A stretch of DNA of 64,000 nt, from positions 1 to 64,000 of the forward strand of contig NZ_MIKA01000012.1 of NCBI RefSeq assembly GCF_001730295.1, written 5' to 3'. Source of the DNA: Enterococcus plantarum (GTDB lineage Bacteria > Bacillota > Bacilli > Lactobacillales > Enterococcaceae). The notes under the pieces are model-generated. The model saw only the letters and a program-made list of their open reading frames with translations. It did no database searches and had not been told where the DNA came from. The position numbers and the translations under genes were made by a program. How positions within the stretch are numbered: position 1 is the first letter of the stretch; each line of letters begins with the position of its first letter. Below are positions 25,401-38,061 of this stretch, piece after piece.

Positions 25401-25743
25401 GCGCGATTTTAATTCCGCTATCGTTCGTAGCATCCTTAACCGCTTTGATAAATTGGTCTTTCACCTCTTTTGTTAGTGAAACTAATACTAAAATATTGGT
25501 TTCAGCCTCTGCTTTTAGTGCCTCTAAATCATTAGTAGATACCGCTCTTGCTTGCTCTGCTTTAAGAGTTGTATCAGTATCTGTTACCGCTAATGCAGCT
25601 ACAGGACTAAGTGCATTAATCAATAATCCAAATACGACAGGAGCTACTACCCATTGTTTCTTTCTCTTATACATCTTGTAAATTTTTTTTGTGTTACTTT
25701 CAAGACTTAAATCATCTTTTCTGACATTTTTGTTACTCTTCAT
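22450..25743 (-). CDS. Large secreted helical-repeat surface protein with C-terminal hydrophobic-W repeats
   Basis: A 1097-residue protein. The start KKIYKMYKRKKQWVVAP followed by VVFGLLINALSPVAALA is a KxYKxGKxW-like signal (Lys replaces Gly) with an ALA cleavage site. Residues about 60-930 are tandem ~50-70-residue three-helix units with the recurrent motif I-x-x-L-x-x-L-(S/T)-x-x-x-K, resembling GA/FIVAR albumin-binding-like modules. The last ~150 residues hold three copies of a strand repeat (HVSNKGWMKPV, HVRNIGWQKFV, HGRNYGWQKYV, each followed by G-T-x-G-x-x-x-x-M-E-A), the clostridial hydrophobic-W (ChW) motif. There is no LPXTG, so attachment may use ChW. A role in adhesion or host-protein binding is inferred. 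Confidence 0.8.
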   Translation of the reverse strand: MKSNKNVRKDDLSLESNTKKIYKMYKRKKQWVVAPVVFGLLINALSPVAALAVTDTDTTLKAEQARAVSTNDLEALKAEAETNILVLVSLTKEVKDQFIKAVKDATNDSGIKIALKEARQADVVQSVANEKEEYASKINALSFLSDGTKTTYINKITALGFDALIKTYEKVVVDENYATAKASFDTQLEEIKVAANEIMEQAIAEDTALANIPQYKIEQKAVINNLTYLSELQKYNYNKGIDAVETKVEIDAIVAKATAENTTLLSEEITGKIAELKTKVAEIKEVDSTKHDELIAMINGVGKETNAETLSKLISLESVIAKEVKDVLEGALASQLKTEKTALKTTILNDKKANELITDAEVRKFTTRVEASKTLEELSVVQSEWKALIAVKDIEKEQDTGKAQQVAKDLVDKLELDEVQKNHYLESIRLTNDTTEIAKIVVEAQNAAREWKEKNEAELKAAKEQAIKEINALKHLSKDAKITLIENVDKAINIAEVAEQFASAKTEDATVQLNNEKETAKSKIKKFNYLSEEEQKPFIDSIDKAESSAAITAILNDAIYADYKAGVGAIDDADLADAKGLAKEVINKLENLTAAEKTVAFKDIDKATTVQQITDALDQAKELDKGNASANELAKELEQYKEDKKAEIDTLEFLSKEEKNGYKAEINLATDRDEVDDVFNKASAANKQIEQDKFELDKEKNTLINKIKNYKELTDAEKKQFISQTFDCKSVDEVTTLSKKIAQLCLDREISNAADNYKTVIKKAIDGLLSLSQRQKEAYQKEVEVTKDKAAAVKIYESAKAEDIRIFDKEKTNDVDSLIASGSYVEAQKVINQLKSDATRKQYQKKLNDSIALTDAKADANKQIDALENLSVEEKAAAKEKISKLTTKAAVEKEVKALVKTDNLVHDKLLIELAEAQIKGKDFAKAAKTIEQIRDTDTKAALQKQLENAQKVVPTFRGSAHVSNKGWMKPVGANKVIGTTGKSLQMEAVKLTLSDVEMPKSAKSVAGGIKYRAHVRNIGWQKFVSNGAVAGTVGQVRQMEAIQIKLTGELAKRYDVQYRVHGRNYGWQKYVSNGATAGTVGKSLRMEALQVRLVEKK

Positions 25744-26000
25744 GAATCCTTACCCCCATAATAATTTTTTTAAATACCACTTTGAATTAATTCTCACTCA
25801 AAGTAAAATAATGGACACAGCCAAAAAAATCCATATAATAAAGTACATAGGCTATTAGATTAAGCCGTATCCAAGTTGTTTTCCATTTCTTCTTTTTTGA
25901 AGGAACAAGAATTGGCTTTTTATTATGGGTTCCATGCGCTTTATAATTTGTTTGACGGCTCAGTTGACGGTTATAGATCGATATTCTAGGGCAATATAAA

Positions 26001-26024
26001 AACCACTTGAGGGCATCAAGTGGC
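26001..26024 (-). terminator. Terminator of the integrase gene
   Basis: CCACTTGA-gggca-TCAAGTGG is a perfect 8-bp stem, and on the minus strand it is followed by TTTTTATATTG. It lies just after the integrase stop. The rest of 25744-26056 holds no gene; copies of TTGACGG recur here and inside the 5' end of the integrase region, which might mark an attachment core. Confidence 0.6.
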
Positions 26025-26056
26025 TTCTAATCAATTTTTGAGCATGAGCAACTAAG

Positions 26057-27148
26057 TTAAAGGGTAGATATTTTTTCTATTGCTTGTCGCTCATCTTTCA
26101 TAAATGAATTGGTGTATACATCTAACGTCATTTTTGTTGATGTATGTCCTAGCATTGAACTGATTGTCGCAATGTTCACACTTAACTCTAAACAACGAGT
26201 TGCAAATGTATGTCGCAAAGCATGGAAAGGCAATTGTGCTATTTGAAGTTGGTCCAACAGTTTTTTAAACCGATACGTGATCGTTCGTGGTTCTGTACAA
26301 GATTCTGCTAACCCTACAACATACAAACTTTCTGATGTTTGTTTGATTTTACTTAAATAAGCTTCTAGTTGCTTTGACAAGGGTAAGATTCTCTCTGATT
26401 GGAATGTCTTCGGCGTTCCTTCGATAATAGCCGTTTTGCCTTTATCCACCTGCAAACGTTGCAGCGTTCGCTTAATGTGGATTGTTTTTTCTGAAAAGTC
26501 TATATCTGTCCAGCGTAATGCACTGATTTCTCCTATTCGCATACCGGTTTCCAAGGCCAGTATAATAGGTAAATATCTTTCGTCTTTTCTAGCGGCTTCT
26601 TTGATCTTTTTTTGTTGTTCAATAGAAAAAGCACGGACTCTTTGCTTTTCTAATTTAGGTAAATCAATATTTAGAGTGGGATTCTTTTTTAGCAAATCCT
26701 GTCGCTCCGCTTGAGTTAACGCAGTTTTTAACACGCGATGAACGGCATGTACAGAGCTTGGTGATAGCGTTAAGCTCAATTGTAAAATCCATTGATTGAT
26801 GTCTGCGGGCACTAATTCATGCAGGCGAATATTCCCAATGGTTGGGGTAATATGCAGTTGAACTTTACTTTTATAACTATTGTACGTACTTAGTTTAACT
26901 TTGGGTTTAGCAATTGTATCAAGCCATACTTCTAGCCACTCAGTCAGCGTTCCAGCATAGTAGGATTGGAACGCTATATCTCTTAAGGAGTCCGCTTTTA
27001 ACAACATTAGCTTATGCTTCACTTCTAAATATTTTCTGGAGTAAATGTAACCATAACGAATTTTCCCATCTGTTTTTCGTTCTTTTATATACCGGCCTTC
27101 CCATCGGCCATCTTTTCTCTTATAGATATTTTCCCCTCTTTTTGCCAT
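26057..27148 (-). CDS. Tyrosine site-specific integrase (phage/ICE type)
   Basis: A 363-residue integrase with an N-terminal AP2-like arm-binding domain (MAKRGENIYKRKDGRWEGRY), a SAM-like core-binding domain (about 60-150) and the catalytic domain with R in LETGMRIGEISALRW, HALRHTFATRCLE and the terminal tyrosine in TLDVYTNSF. The start was placed at ATG 27148, which follows GAGGGACTGCC. The longer frame to 27286 lacks a ribosome site, and its first 46 residues are unlike the family. No excisionase or other element genes are adjacent, so it is a solitary remnant or the edge of an element. Confidence 0.88.
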   Translation of the reverse strand: MAKRGENIYKRKDGRWEGRYIKERKTDGKIRYGYIYSRKYLEVKHKLMLLKADSLRDIAFQSYYAGTLTEWLEVWLDTIAKPKVKLSTYNSYKSKVQLHITPTIGNIRLHELVPADINQWILQLSLTLSPSSVHAVHRVLKTALTQAERQDLLKKNPTLNIDLPKLEKQRVRAFSIEQQKKIKEAARKDERYLPIILALETGMRIGEISALRWTDIDFSEKTIHIKRTLQRLQVDKGKTAIIEGTPKTFQSERILPLSKQLEAYLSKIKQTSESLYVVGLAESCTEPRTITYRFKKLLDQLQIAQLPFHALRHTFATRCLELSVNIATISSMLGHTSTKMTLDVYTNSFMKDERQAIEKISTL

Positions 27149-27420
27149 GGCAGTCCCTCTCTCATTTTTTATTTGTGACGGCGCATTTGACGGCGTTGAA
27201 ACTGAAGCACTGAAACGTTGATTTTCCAGTATTTTTCCAACTAAATAGACGCTTTCACACTTTGTAAGGGAGAATTTTTTGTTCATAAACGATCAAAGGA
27301 ACTGAGCCTGTTCTTTGATAAACTGTTTTTTTACCTTTGATAAAATAACATTATGAACGTTTTTTTAATAACAATAAGAGATAAAGACTTTTTTTATAAA
27401 ACCAATTACACCAATACCTA

Positions 27421-27545
27421 TTGACATTGAACATACTTAAATAGTACAATACTAGGTGTTGAATGAGTAAAGCTGTTTCTACAACCAACATTTTTATTCA
27501 TCAAAATTTCATTTTCTCATTTCTTGTTCCTTCAAAGAACAAGAA
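27421..27545 (+). promoter_or_regulatory. Orphan plus-strand promoter followed by a hairpin
   Basis: TTGACA (27421-27426), an 18-bp spacer and TACAAT (27445-27450) form a good promoter with no ORF behind it. About 70 bp on lies a perfect 10-bp inverted repeat TTTCTTGTTC...GAACAAGAAA (27524-27544). It may transcribe a small RNA. The remainder of the 27149-27979 gap is AT-rich with no gene that I can support. Confidence 0.45.
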
Positions 27546-27923
27546 AATCTCCAATGAGTGTTATCTCTAAACTAGACGTGATCAAACCACATACATCTAT
27601 TGTTCATTTGTCACTTTTCATAGCTGAATAGCTACTCCCCCTGTACCACACAAAATAATTCTTATTCAAAACTTTTTAACCAACACAAATTCCACCTAAT
27701 TATTTAATTATCACTCACCTTTTTTACGATTTCTTTTGAGGATCCCTTTATGACCCTTAAATTAAACTATCTAACATGATATACAAAATTATGATTATGA
27801 ATGTTATTAATTACAATGTTATCGTATTCACACCAAATATACCAACTATTTTTTACTTTTTTACTAAAAAAGTAAAAAAACAGTCTATTCTTTTACATAT
27901 TCAATTTAGTTTTCAACACAAAA

Positions 27924-27956
27924 AATGGACCAAAACGTCTCTCGTTTTGGTCCATT
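27924..27956 (-). terminator. Terminator of the first bgl operon
   Basis: AATGGACCAAAACG-tctct-CGTTTTGGTCCATT is a perfect 14-bp stem, followed on the minus strand by TTTTTTG. It lies 24 bp after the GH1 stop codon. Confidence 0.9.
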
Positions 27957-27979
27957 CTCTTGCTTTTCACTACAATTTT

Positions 27980-31347
<3,368 letters not shown>

Positions 31348-31352
31348 TTTTC

Positions 31353-32201
31353 TTATGTCCTCTCTTTTTGACTCCGATTCGTCACTCGATGAATATGGAG
31401 CATAAGATAGGTTTCTTCATCGATCGTTAGATCACAGGCGTACTTTTGCTTAATGTAGACTCTGATTTTCTGCACACATTCAAACGAACCTGCATACATT
31501 GATTTTATTTGTTCATTTAAAATCGTGTCGCTTTCTTCATAACTATTTTTAGTCATGATTCGTTGAATAAAGTATTGCAGATGGGTCATCAGTCTCATAT
31601 AATTCATAGAACCTTCGTCTAATTTGAGTTGAAAATGGTACTGAATGATCGATAAGATATCTCTTAGACTTTCCATTGAGCGGATCGTTTCGTCCAAATT
31701 GTTCTTATCCTCTTGCAGATTGACAAAGTGTAAGGCAATTGAAATGGCTTCGTCTTCTGGAAACGTTAGTTGAAATTGTTCATTGATCAAGTTCAATGCA
31801 TACATGCCAATGTCAAAATGTTGCGGATAAAATTTCTTTACTTCCCAAGTTAATGGGCTGCGGATAAATTGTCCTTTGGCTGCACGTTTCAATGCAAATT
31901 CAATATGATCCAGTAAGGTCAAACTGAGGTAATCATTTGATTTTTCACCCAACATTTCTTCTCCGTAAGCAATGATTTGATTGACTAAAGTAATATGATT
32001 GGCGTCAGAATGGGACAACAAATAACTAAAATGCTCCAGCATATCATTAGAATCTAGAACATAGGTCTTTTCGATTTCATTTTCGTAAATGACCTGTCCA
32101 ACTTTTTTTCTAAAGGTCAACCCTTTAGCATAGACAATGACCTCATTATCTCCTCGACTTACGATTGCTACGTTGTTGTTTAAAATTTGACTTACTTTCA
32201 C
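31353..32201 (-). CDS. BglG/LicT-family transcriptional antiterminator (operon 1)
   Basis: A 282-residue protein with an N-terminal RNA-binding CAT domain (MKVSQILNNNVAIVSRGDNEVIVYAKGLTF), PRD1 (about 70-165, LVNQIIAYGEEML and LLDHIEFALKR) and PRD2 (about 175-275, ending EETYLMLHIHRV). Phosphorylation of PRD histidines by the cognate EII and HPr controls dimerisation. The active dimer binds the RAT site in the leader at 32266-32296 and prevents termination, so it autoregulates its own operon. No start ambiguity was seen: ATG follows AAAGGAGTAAAACAAGTGA. Confidence 0.93.
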   Translation of the reverse strand: MKVSQILNNNVAIVSRGDNEVIVYAKGLTFRKKVGQVIYENEIEKTYVLDSNDMLEHFSYLLSHSDANHITLVNQIIAYGEEMLGEKSNDYLSLTLLDHIEFALKRAAKGQFIRSPLTWEVKKFYPQHFDIGMYALNLINEQFQLTFPEDEAISIALHFVNLQEDKNNLDETIRSMESLRDILSIIQYHFQLKLDEGSMNYMRLMTHLQYFIQRIMTKNSYEESDTILNEQIKSMYAGSFECVQKIRVYIKQKYACDLTIDEETYLMLHIHRVTNRSQKERT

Positions 32202-32220
32202 TTGTTTTACTCCTTTCCAG

Positions 32221-32270
32221 AAAAAAAACTCAAACTACCCAGGAAAGGACATTCCTAGGTAATCTGAGTT
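32221..32270 (-). terminator. Leader terminator (attenuator) before the operon 1 antiterminator gene
   Basis: AACTCAGATTACCTAGGAA pairs with TTCCTGGGTAGTTTGAGTT, followed by eight T on the minus strand. Its 5' arm overlaps the RAT site, so antiterminator binding excludes terminator formation. Confidence 0.9.
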
Positions 32271-32296
32271 CTGCCTGCATAAATTCAGTAACATAC
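32266..32296 (-). promoter_or_regulatory. RAT (ribonucleic antiterminator) site, operon 1
   Basis: The minus-strand sequence GTATGTTACTG...GCAGGCAGAACTC matches the BglG-family RAT consensus (GGATTGTTACTG...GCAGGCAAAACC). It precedes and overlaps the leader terminator. Confidence 0.85.
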
Positions 32297-32342
32297 TCTA
32301 TAAAATGACTGCTTCGTCATTAACGTTTTTTTTCTTGCTTTC

Positions 32343-32379
32343 AGTATAAGCCATTCAATTGAAATAAGCAACGCTTACA
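32343..32379 (-). promoter_or_regulatory. Promoter with overlapping cre site, operon 1
   Basis: Minus strand: -35 TTGCTT (32366-32371), 17-bp spacer, -10 TATACT (32343-32348). The -35 lies inside TGTAAGCGTTGCTT (32366-32379), a near-match to the CcpA cre consensus, so glucose repression by CcpA is likely. Transcription then meets the RAT/terminator switch. Confidence 0.75.
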
Positions 32380-32403
32380 TGACTATATTTCGGGATTATT
32401 TAC

Positions 32404-33954
<1,551 letters not shown>

Positions 33955-33966
33955 TCATTATTTTTG

Positions 33967-33992
33967 TTCATTTTCATCTTTATGAAAATGAA
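33967..33992. promoter_or_regulatory. Perfect dyad between the GH1 gene and the rpiR-type gene
   Basis: TTCATTTTCAT-CTTT-ATGAAAATGAA has perfect 11-bp arms and ends 21 bp before the regulator ATG. It is a strong candidate operator for the RpiR-family protein encoded next to it. There is no T-run, so it is not a terminator. Confidence 0.7.
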
Positions 33993-34013
33993 GTACTTTA
34001 AAGGAGTTTTTTT

Positions 34014-34811
34014 ATGCTAGACCTATTCGATTTTCTCCATTATTTAAATACAACCAAACGAGATGCGACGTATTCACGCATCATCATTTACCTCTTTTCA
34101 CATCTCAATGAAATTCGATCATTGACGATTACTGAAATTGCCGAACGCTGCTTTGTTTCCCCTGCAACGCTAACACGATTCTGCCGTCATTTTGGTGTCT
34201 CCAGCTTTGCTTCTTTACGGGAATCATTAGTTTCTTTAGGAACGATGAAAAAGCACAGTGGTTTACGTATGAAAGAACAAGAATTAACTGATCTAAAAAA
34301 TGATCCTAAGGGCTATCTTACTTCATATAGTGCTGAGATTATCACAGCCATAAATGATGTTCTACAAACACTCGATATTGCACAAGTCGATCAAATTTTA
34401 GCAGATATCCACGAAGCAGAGGAAGTTGTTCTTATTGGATATAGCTCCACAATGGAACTAGCAAAAGAGTTGCAAACTTCTTTTCTGCTAAGTCAAAAGC
34501 TGATTTTTGTAGGTGAAACAGAAGAAACCCAAGAAGCCTTCGTAACAGAGCTCAGCGAAAAATCAATCGTGATCGTCATTTCATCGTATGGCTCATTACT
34601 TAATCGCAGCAGTGAACTAATGAGGAAAATCAGTGATAGTCCAGCCAAATCAATTCTTTTAACACAACATACACAAAATACGTTGACCAATCAATTTGAT
34701 CTGTCCGTTAACGTGACCACGACAAATTATGTACGTATTGGTAATTATCCACTAACATTTTTTCTGGATTACTTTGCACGACGATATGCAAGTTTGTATC
34801 AACCAATATAG
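34014..34811 (+). CDS. RpiR/MurR-family transcriptional regulator
   Basis: A 265-residue regulator. The N-terminal RpiR HTH (about 15-75, SLTITEIAERCFVSPATLTRFCRHFGVSSFASLRESL) precedes a SIS sugar-phosphate-binding domain (about 120-250, EEVVLIGYSSTMELAKELQ and KSIVIVISSYGSLLNRSSELM). Such proteins sense phosphorylated sugars. The ribosome site is AAAGGAGTTTTTTT. Its position beside the stand-alone GH1 gene and the dyad at 33967 suggests it controls both genes. Confidence 0.88.
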   Translation: MLDLFDFLHYLNTTKRDATYSRIIIYLFSHLNEIRSLTITEIAERCFVSPATLTRFCRHFGVSSFASLRESLVSLGTMKKHSGLRMKEQELTDLKNDPKGYLTSYSAEIITAINDVLQTLDIAQVDQILADIHEAEEVVLIGYSSTMELAKELQTSFLLSQKLIFVGETEETQEAFVTELSEKSIVIVISSYGSLLNRSSELMRKISDSPAKSILLTQHTQNTLTNQFDLSVNVTTTNYVRIGNYPLTFFLDYFARRYASLYQPI

Positions 34812-34851
34812 CGATGATCATGTGACTATTCACTAAAAAAAGGAGAACAAA

Positions 34852-35454
34852 ATGGGCTTATTTAACTTTTTTAAACAGAAAGAACCGAAAGGGGTAGTTG
34901 ATTTAGATAAGGAACTAGCTAAAATTATTGCAATTTATGCGTCATATCCTGAATTTCCAGTGATGTCAGAAAATCGGAACGTTGATGACTGGCTAAAATC
35001 AATTGCGAATGGCACAAGTAACCTCGTACCCAGGGAAAGCATGATTCGTAATGAAGATAGTTTACTTCCGGGGGAAGTGATCTTACTTGATTGGCTCAAT
35101 GAGAAAGAGTCAACTATTATCGATTTTCCAGATTTTTTTGAAATGGAGCTTGGAATTGATCCTGTTGCAAGTACCAATGAGTTATTGTTTGCCGATTATC
35201 TAACTATTGTAAACGATACCTCGGTTATTGATTACTGGTCTTTAGGTCAATTAAATAGCGTTTTTGAAGATAATGGACTAAATACATGTACGACTAAAGA
35301 AGAAGCAATTAAATTGCTGAAAACAGAATTCACTACGGATTATATTGTCAATATGGTCGATCCTGGTATTTATATTTTGATGAAAAAAGGACAAATGATT
35401 GTTGAAAAATATGCGGCGCTCATTCATTACTATTTAGATACACCGCCAGAATAG
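34852..35454 (+). CDS. Hypothetical protein, 200 aa
   Basis: A soluble acidic protein after AAAAAAGGAGAACAAA. It starts MGLFNFFKQKEPKG, an amphipathic start seen in many small cytosolic proteins of this group. The rest mixes short helices and strands with no motif that I recognise (LPGEVILLDWLNEKES, IVNMVDPGIYILMKKG). It follows the RpiR gene by 40 bp and ends in its own terminator. Confidence 0.6.
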   Translation: MGLFNFFKQKEPKGVVDLDKELAKIIAIYASYPEFPVMSENRNVDDWLKSIANGTSNLVPRESMIRNEDSLLPGEVILLDWLNEKESTIIDFPDFFEMELGIDPVASTNELLFADYLTIVNDTSVIDYWSLGQLNSVFEDNGLNTCTTKEEAIKLLKTEFTTDYIVNMVDPGIYILMKKGQMIVEKYAALIHYYLDTPPE

Positions 35455-35458
35455 AAAA

Positions 35459-35500
35459 AGAAGCTAGGTAACAATCGCTGTTATGCCTAGCTTCTTTTTT
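35459..35500 (+). terminator. Terminator after the 200-aa hypothetical gene
   Basis: AGAAGCTAGG pairs with CCTAGCTTCT, followed by TTTTT on the plus strand; a run of A on the other side makes it usable in both directions. Confidence 0.85.
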
Positions 35501-35517
35501 GTTTTTCTAGCTATCCT

Positions 35518-35810
35518 ATTCCCACGGCCCCCATTGTTCTGTTCCTGGTACATTTCCTTGTGTCCGCTATTTTGCTTTATAGGTTTTGCCTTGATACGTC
35601 ACAACGTCTCCACCGTTGTATGCTTTTGCTACATCCCATGCGTTAGTTACAAGAGATGTTGTACTTTCTTTTGTTTTCACTGCACCCGTTCCAACCAAGA
35701 TGCCATCACGGTATATCTTATCCCCCACAAAAGGTAGTACTGTTTTCGGTAACAATTTCTGTCATTGTCGGAGTAGTTGCTTCTGTCCACCATTTATTCA
35801 ATTTCTATGT
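35518..35810 (-). pseudogene. Decayed chitin-binding (CBM5/12) gene remnant
   Basis: On the minus strand an open stretch encodes NAWDVAKAYNGGDVVTYQGK followed by TYKAK, a carbohydrate-binding module of the chitinase/LPMO type. A TAG follows where the family has Trp, and the same frame then continues RTQGNVPGTEQWGPWE to a natural stop. A second fragment, KWWTEATTPTM, lies upstream in another frame near 35790, so there is also a frameshift. The catalytic part is gone. It is the C-terminal tail of a former secreted chitin-degrading protein. Confidence 0.75.
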
Positions 35811-35846
35811 TTAGCTTACAAAGGAATGTTCTAAGCATTTTTCTGG

Positions 35847-36638
35847 TTATTTGTCTATTTTAATAAAGGGTAGCGCACCATCCGTATAAATTTCATCCCC
35901 ACCACCGTTACGGCCATGATAACTTGTTGTAAAGTGTTCTACTATTTCAATCGATACGGCTTCAGTCGATTGTTTAAATGTCTCTAAGACAAAGTCTCGT
36001 TCTTGATCCACATCTGAATTGATTTTATGTGTCACTTGGCCTGTAAAAAAGGAAAAGCCAACTTTTTTATCGTACGTTGCAGCACCGAGCCAACCAGCTT
36101 CTCTTCCTCCAGGTAAATACCAGTTATCTGGTGTTTTCCAAAAACGGACATGATGTCTCCGTCTTGGATTATTGTTGATTTCTTTTTCAAATGCTAGATC
36201 CTGTTTCTTATTGAATAAGAATAAGGAACTGACTGGCGCGCTAGGATAAGATTGACCAAACACGCTTGCCGTGACCATGTTTACACTTGAACGTAAGGAC
36301 AAAGGTTCTGCTTTTGTCCATCCAGCACTTAAAAAGAGTTGTTCCAATTCCGCTGGTGATCCTGTAAAAGCAAGATTGATAGGATCACCAAGCAATCCAT
36401 CACTGGTTCTAGAACGACCGATGAAATAATCAGGCAGATAGCGCCCGGTCATTAATTTATTGATAAAAGGAATCACTAGATAGGAGCTAAACAGCCACAA
36501 AATAATGTATAGAAAGAGATGAATTTTTCTTGTTAAAATTTCTGAGAATAATGACTTATAAACTAAATACCCTATTACAACAATAAAAATAAAGCGAACT
36601 AATCTAAAAATACTGTTCAGCAATGTTTGTTTTTTCAT
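35847..36638 (-). CDS. LssY C-terminal domain membrane protein
   Basis: A 263-residue protein with two N-terminal membrane helices (about 10-60) and a soluble part matching the LssY C-terminal domain (GDPINLAFTGSPAELEQLFL, GWTKAEPLSLRSS, RRRHHVRFWKTPD, EAGWLGAATYDKKVGFS). LssY was named from a Legionella secretion locus and the biochemical role of this domain is not established. The ATG follows TAGGAGGTTTAT. A 66-residue ORF precedes it by 22 bp. Confidence 0.7.
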   Translation of the reverse strand: MKKQTLLNSIFRLVRFIFIVVIGYLVYKSLFSEILTRKIHLFLYIILWLFSSYLVIPFINKLMTGRYLPDYFIGRSRTSDGLLGDPINLAFTGSPAELEQLFLSAGWTKAEPLSLRSSVNMVTASVFGQSYPSAPVSSLFLFNKKQDLAFEKEINNNPRRRHHVRFWKTPDNWYLPGGREAGWLGAATYDKKVGFSFFTGQVTHKINSDVDQERDFVLETFKQSTEAVSIEIVEHFTTSYHGRNGGGDEIYTDGALPFIKIDK

Positions 36639-36660
36639 ATAAACCTCCTACTTAAAATGA

Positions 36661-36861
36661 CTATTGTACTTTTGTCTCTGGATCATATGGAACATATTGA
36701 CTATAAACTTCAAATACATCGTTCACAATACTACCATAGGAACCTACATCCATCGTTCCTAGATCAGCACTTGTTTCTGCCGTATTATTCATGACTTTTT
36801 CTTGGTATTTCACACCCGTGATGACAGCTCCTGTTTTGAGGTTTTTATAAAATTTAGTCAT
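36661..36861 (-). CDS. Hypothetical protein, 66 aa
   Basis: A small soluble protein (MTKFYKNLKTGAVITGVKYQ...) after AAGGATGAAGCAAA. It is Thr/Val/Tyr-rich, with no cysteine, signal peptide or membrane segment. I recognise no family. It lies 22 bp upstream of the LssY-domain gene on the same strand and is probably cotranscribed with it. Confidence 0.5.
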   Translation of the reverse strand: MTKFYKNLKTGAVITGVKYQEKVMNNTAETSADLGTMDVGSYGSIVNDVFEVYSQYVPYDPETKVQ

Positions 36862-36949
36862 TTTGCTTCATCCTTTCTTAGATAAAGTCCAGTTACTTAA
36901 TTATACTCACATCTCAAATAAAGTCGCCTAATAACATTTCGCTCCTAAA

Positions 36950-36992
36950 AAAAAAACGACTGAGACATCACTCTTAGAGTCATGTCTCAGTC
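36950..36992 (-). terminator. Terminator of the LysM protein gene
   Basis: GACTGAGACAT and ATGTCTCAGTC form an 11-bp perfect stem, followed on the minus strand by GTTTTTTTTT. It lies about 110 bp after the LysM gene stop. Confidence 0.9.
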
Positions 36993-37103
36993 TCAGCTGA
37001 AAACAGGATAAATGACAGGAAGAAGCATTTCTTTAGAAATAGACTGCTGTCCCAATTTTTACTTTTGAAGCTTTCTAGAATACTAATGAAGGAACTATTT
37101 TGC

Positions 37104-37679
37104 TTAGTACCAACCGTTAGCCATCCAGAATGCTTGTGCTGCTTCCCATGAGCCATAACGTCCAGCCACATAACTATCTGCTACACTTTCTTGATTGGCT
37201 TCAGAGTAATCTCCATTTAAGTAAGAAGCATCTAATTGATACCTACCAATGTATCGACCATTTGTAGCACTGTAAGAACCACTAGATTCTTTTTGTGCGA
37301 TCCATTCTTTTGCAGATGAAGTAGTCGCAGTTGTTGCTGGTACTGCTGATGCTTCTTCTACAACTGGTGCTGCTTGCTCTTGCGTTTCTTGCACAGGAGC
37401 TACTGCTTCTTGTTGGGCTGGCGCTGGTGCTGCTTCATCAGCAGTGCGGATCGTTAACTGTTCTCCCTCAAAGATCATATTTATATTAGAAATATTATTA
37501 TCTTTTGCAATTAAATCGATCAGGCTATTGTCTCCATTAAATTGGTGAGAGATCGTAGATAATGTATCACCAGTTTTTACTGTATATAAGCTATCAGCGT
37601 GCGCGTCAGTCGTTCCCATAAAAATGCCAAATCCTGCAGTCAAAGTTGTTGCTAATAAAATCGTTTTAAGTGATTTCAT
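37104..37679 (-). CDS. Secreted LysM protein with transglycosylase-like (Apf-type) C-terminus
   Basis: A 191-residue exported protein. The signal MKSLKTILLATTLTAGFG...TTDAHA is followed by one LysM (about 30-75, YTVKTGDTLSTISHQFNGD), an Ala/Pro/Gln/Glu-rich linker (about 80-120) and a C-terminal domain WIAQKESSGSYSATNGRYIG...AQAFWMANGWY, as in aggregation-promoting and SLT-like proteins. It binds peptidoglycan and may cut it. The start was placed at ATG 37679 after AAAGGAGAAACAAC; the frame to 37742 is longer but lacks a signal at its start. It has its own terminator. Confidence 0.85.
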   Translation of the reverse strand: MKSLKTILLATTLTAGFGIFMGTTDAHADSLYTVKTGDTLSTISHQFNGDNSLIDLIAKDNNISNINMIFEGEQLTIRTADEAAPAPAQQEAVAPVQETQEQAAPVVEEASAVPATTATTSSAKEWIAQKESSGSYSATNGRYIGRYQLDASYLNGDYSEANQESVADSYVAGRYGSWEAAQAFWMANGWY

Positions 37680-38016
37680 GTTGTTTCTCCTTTGTAAAAA
37701 GTATTTTCGTCGTTTATTTATCGACTTTGCATACTTTAACATCTAAAAATATTTCATAGGTGAACATATAGTGACAATTCGTTACGAGTGTTTTCATTAC
37801 GTAACAGTCTGTAAAAAACATTCAGAAAAACACTTGTTCGTACTGGATTTGCGTTTCATTTATAGAATGTAAAAAATCATGTTTTTTTCTGAAATTTTCT
37901 TCTTTTTCATTTTATAACAATCGTAATGTTACAAAAAAATAGAATTGTTACAGCCTTTCTACTCAAATTTTCTTTGCATAATGTTTTTCTCTAACAAAAT
38001 TGATCGACAAAAAAAC

Positions 38017-38047
38017 AGAAACACATCTAGCTTCCTAGTGTTTCTGC
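38017..38047 (-). terminator. Terminator of the cell-wall gene cluster
   Basis: AGAAACAC pairs with GTGTTTCT, and seven T follow on the minus strand. It lies just after the stop of the 408-residue gene. The rest of the 37680-38061 gap is AT-rich and holds only promoter-like sequence for the LysM gene. Confidence 0.8.
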
Positions 38048-38061
38048 TTTCTCATTTACGA

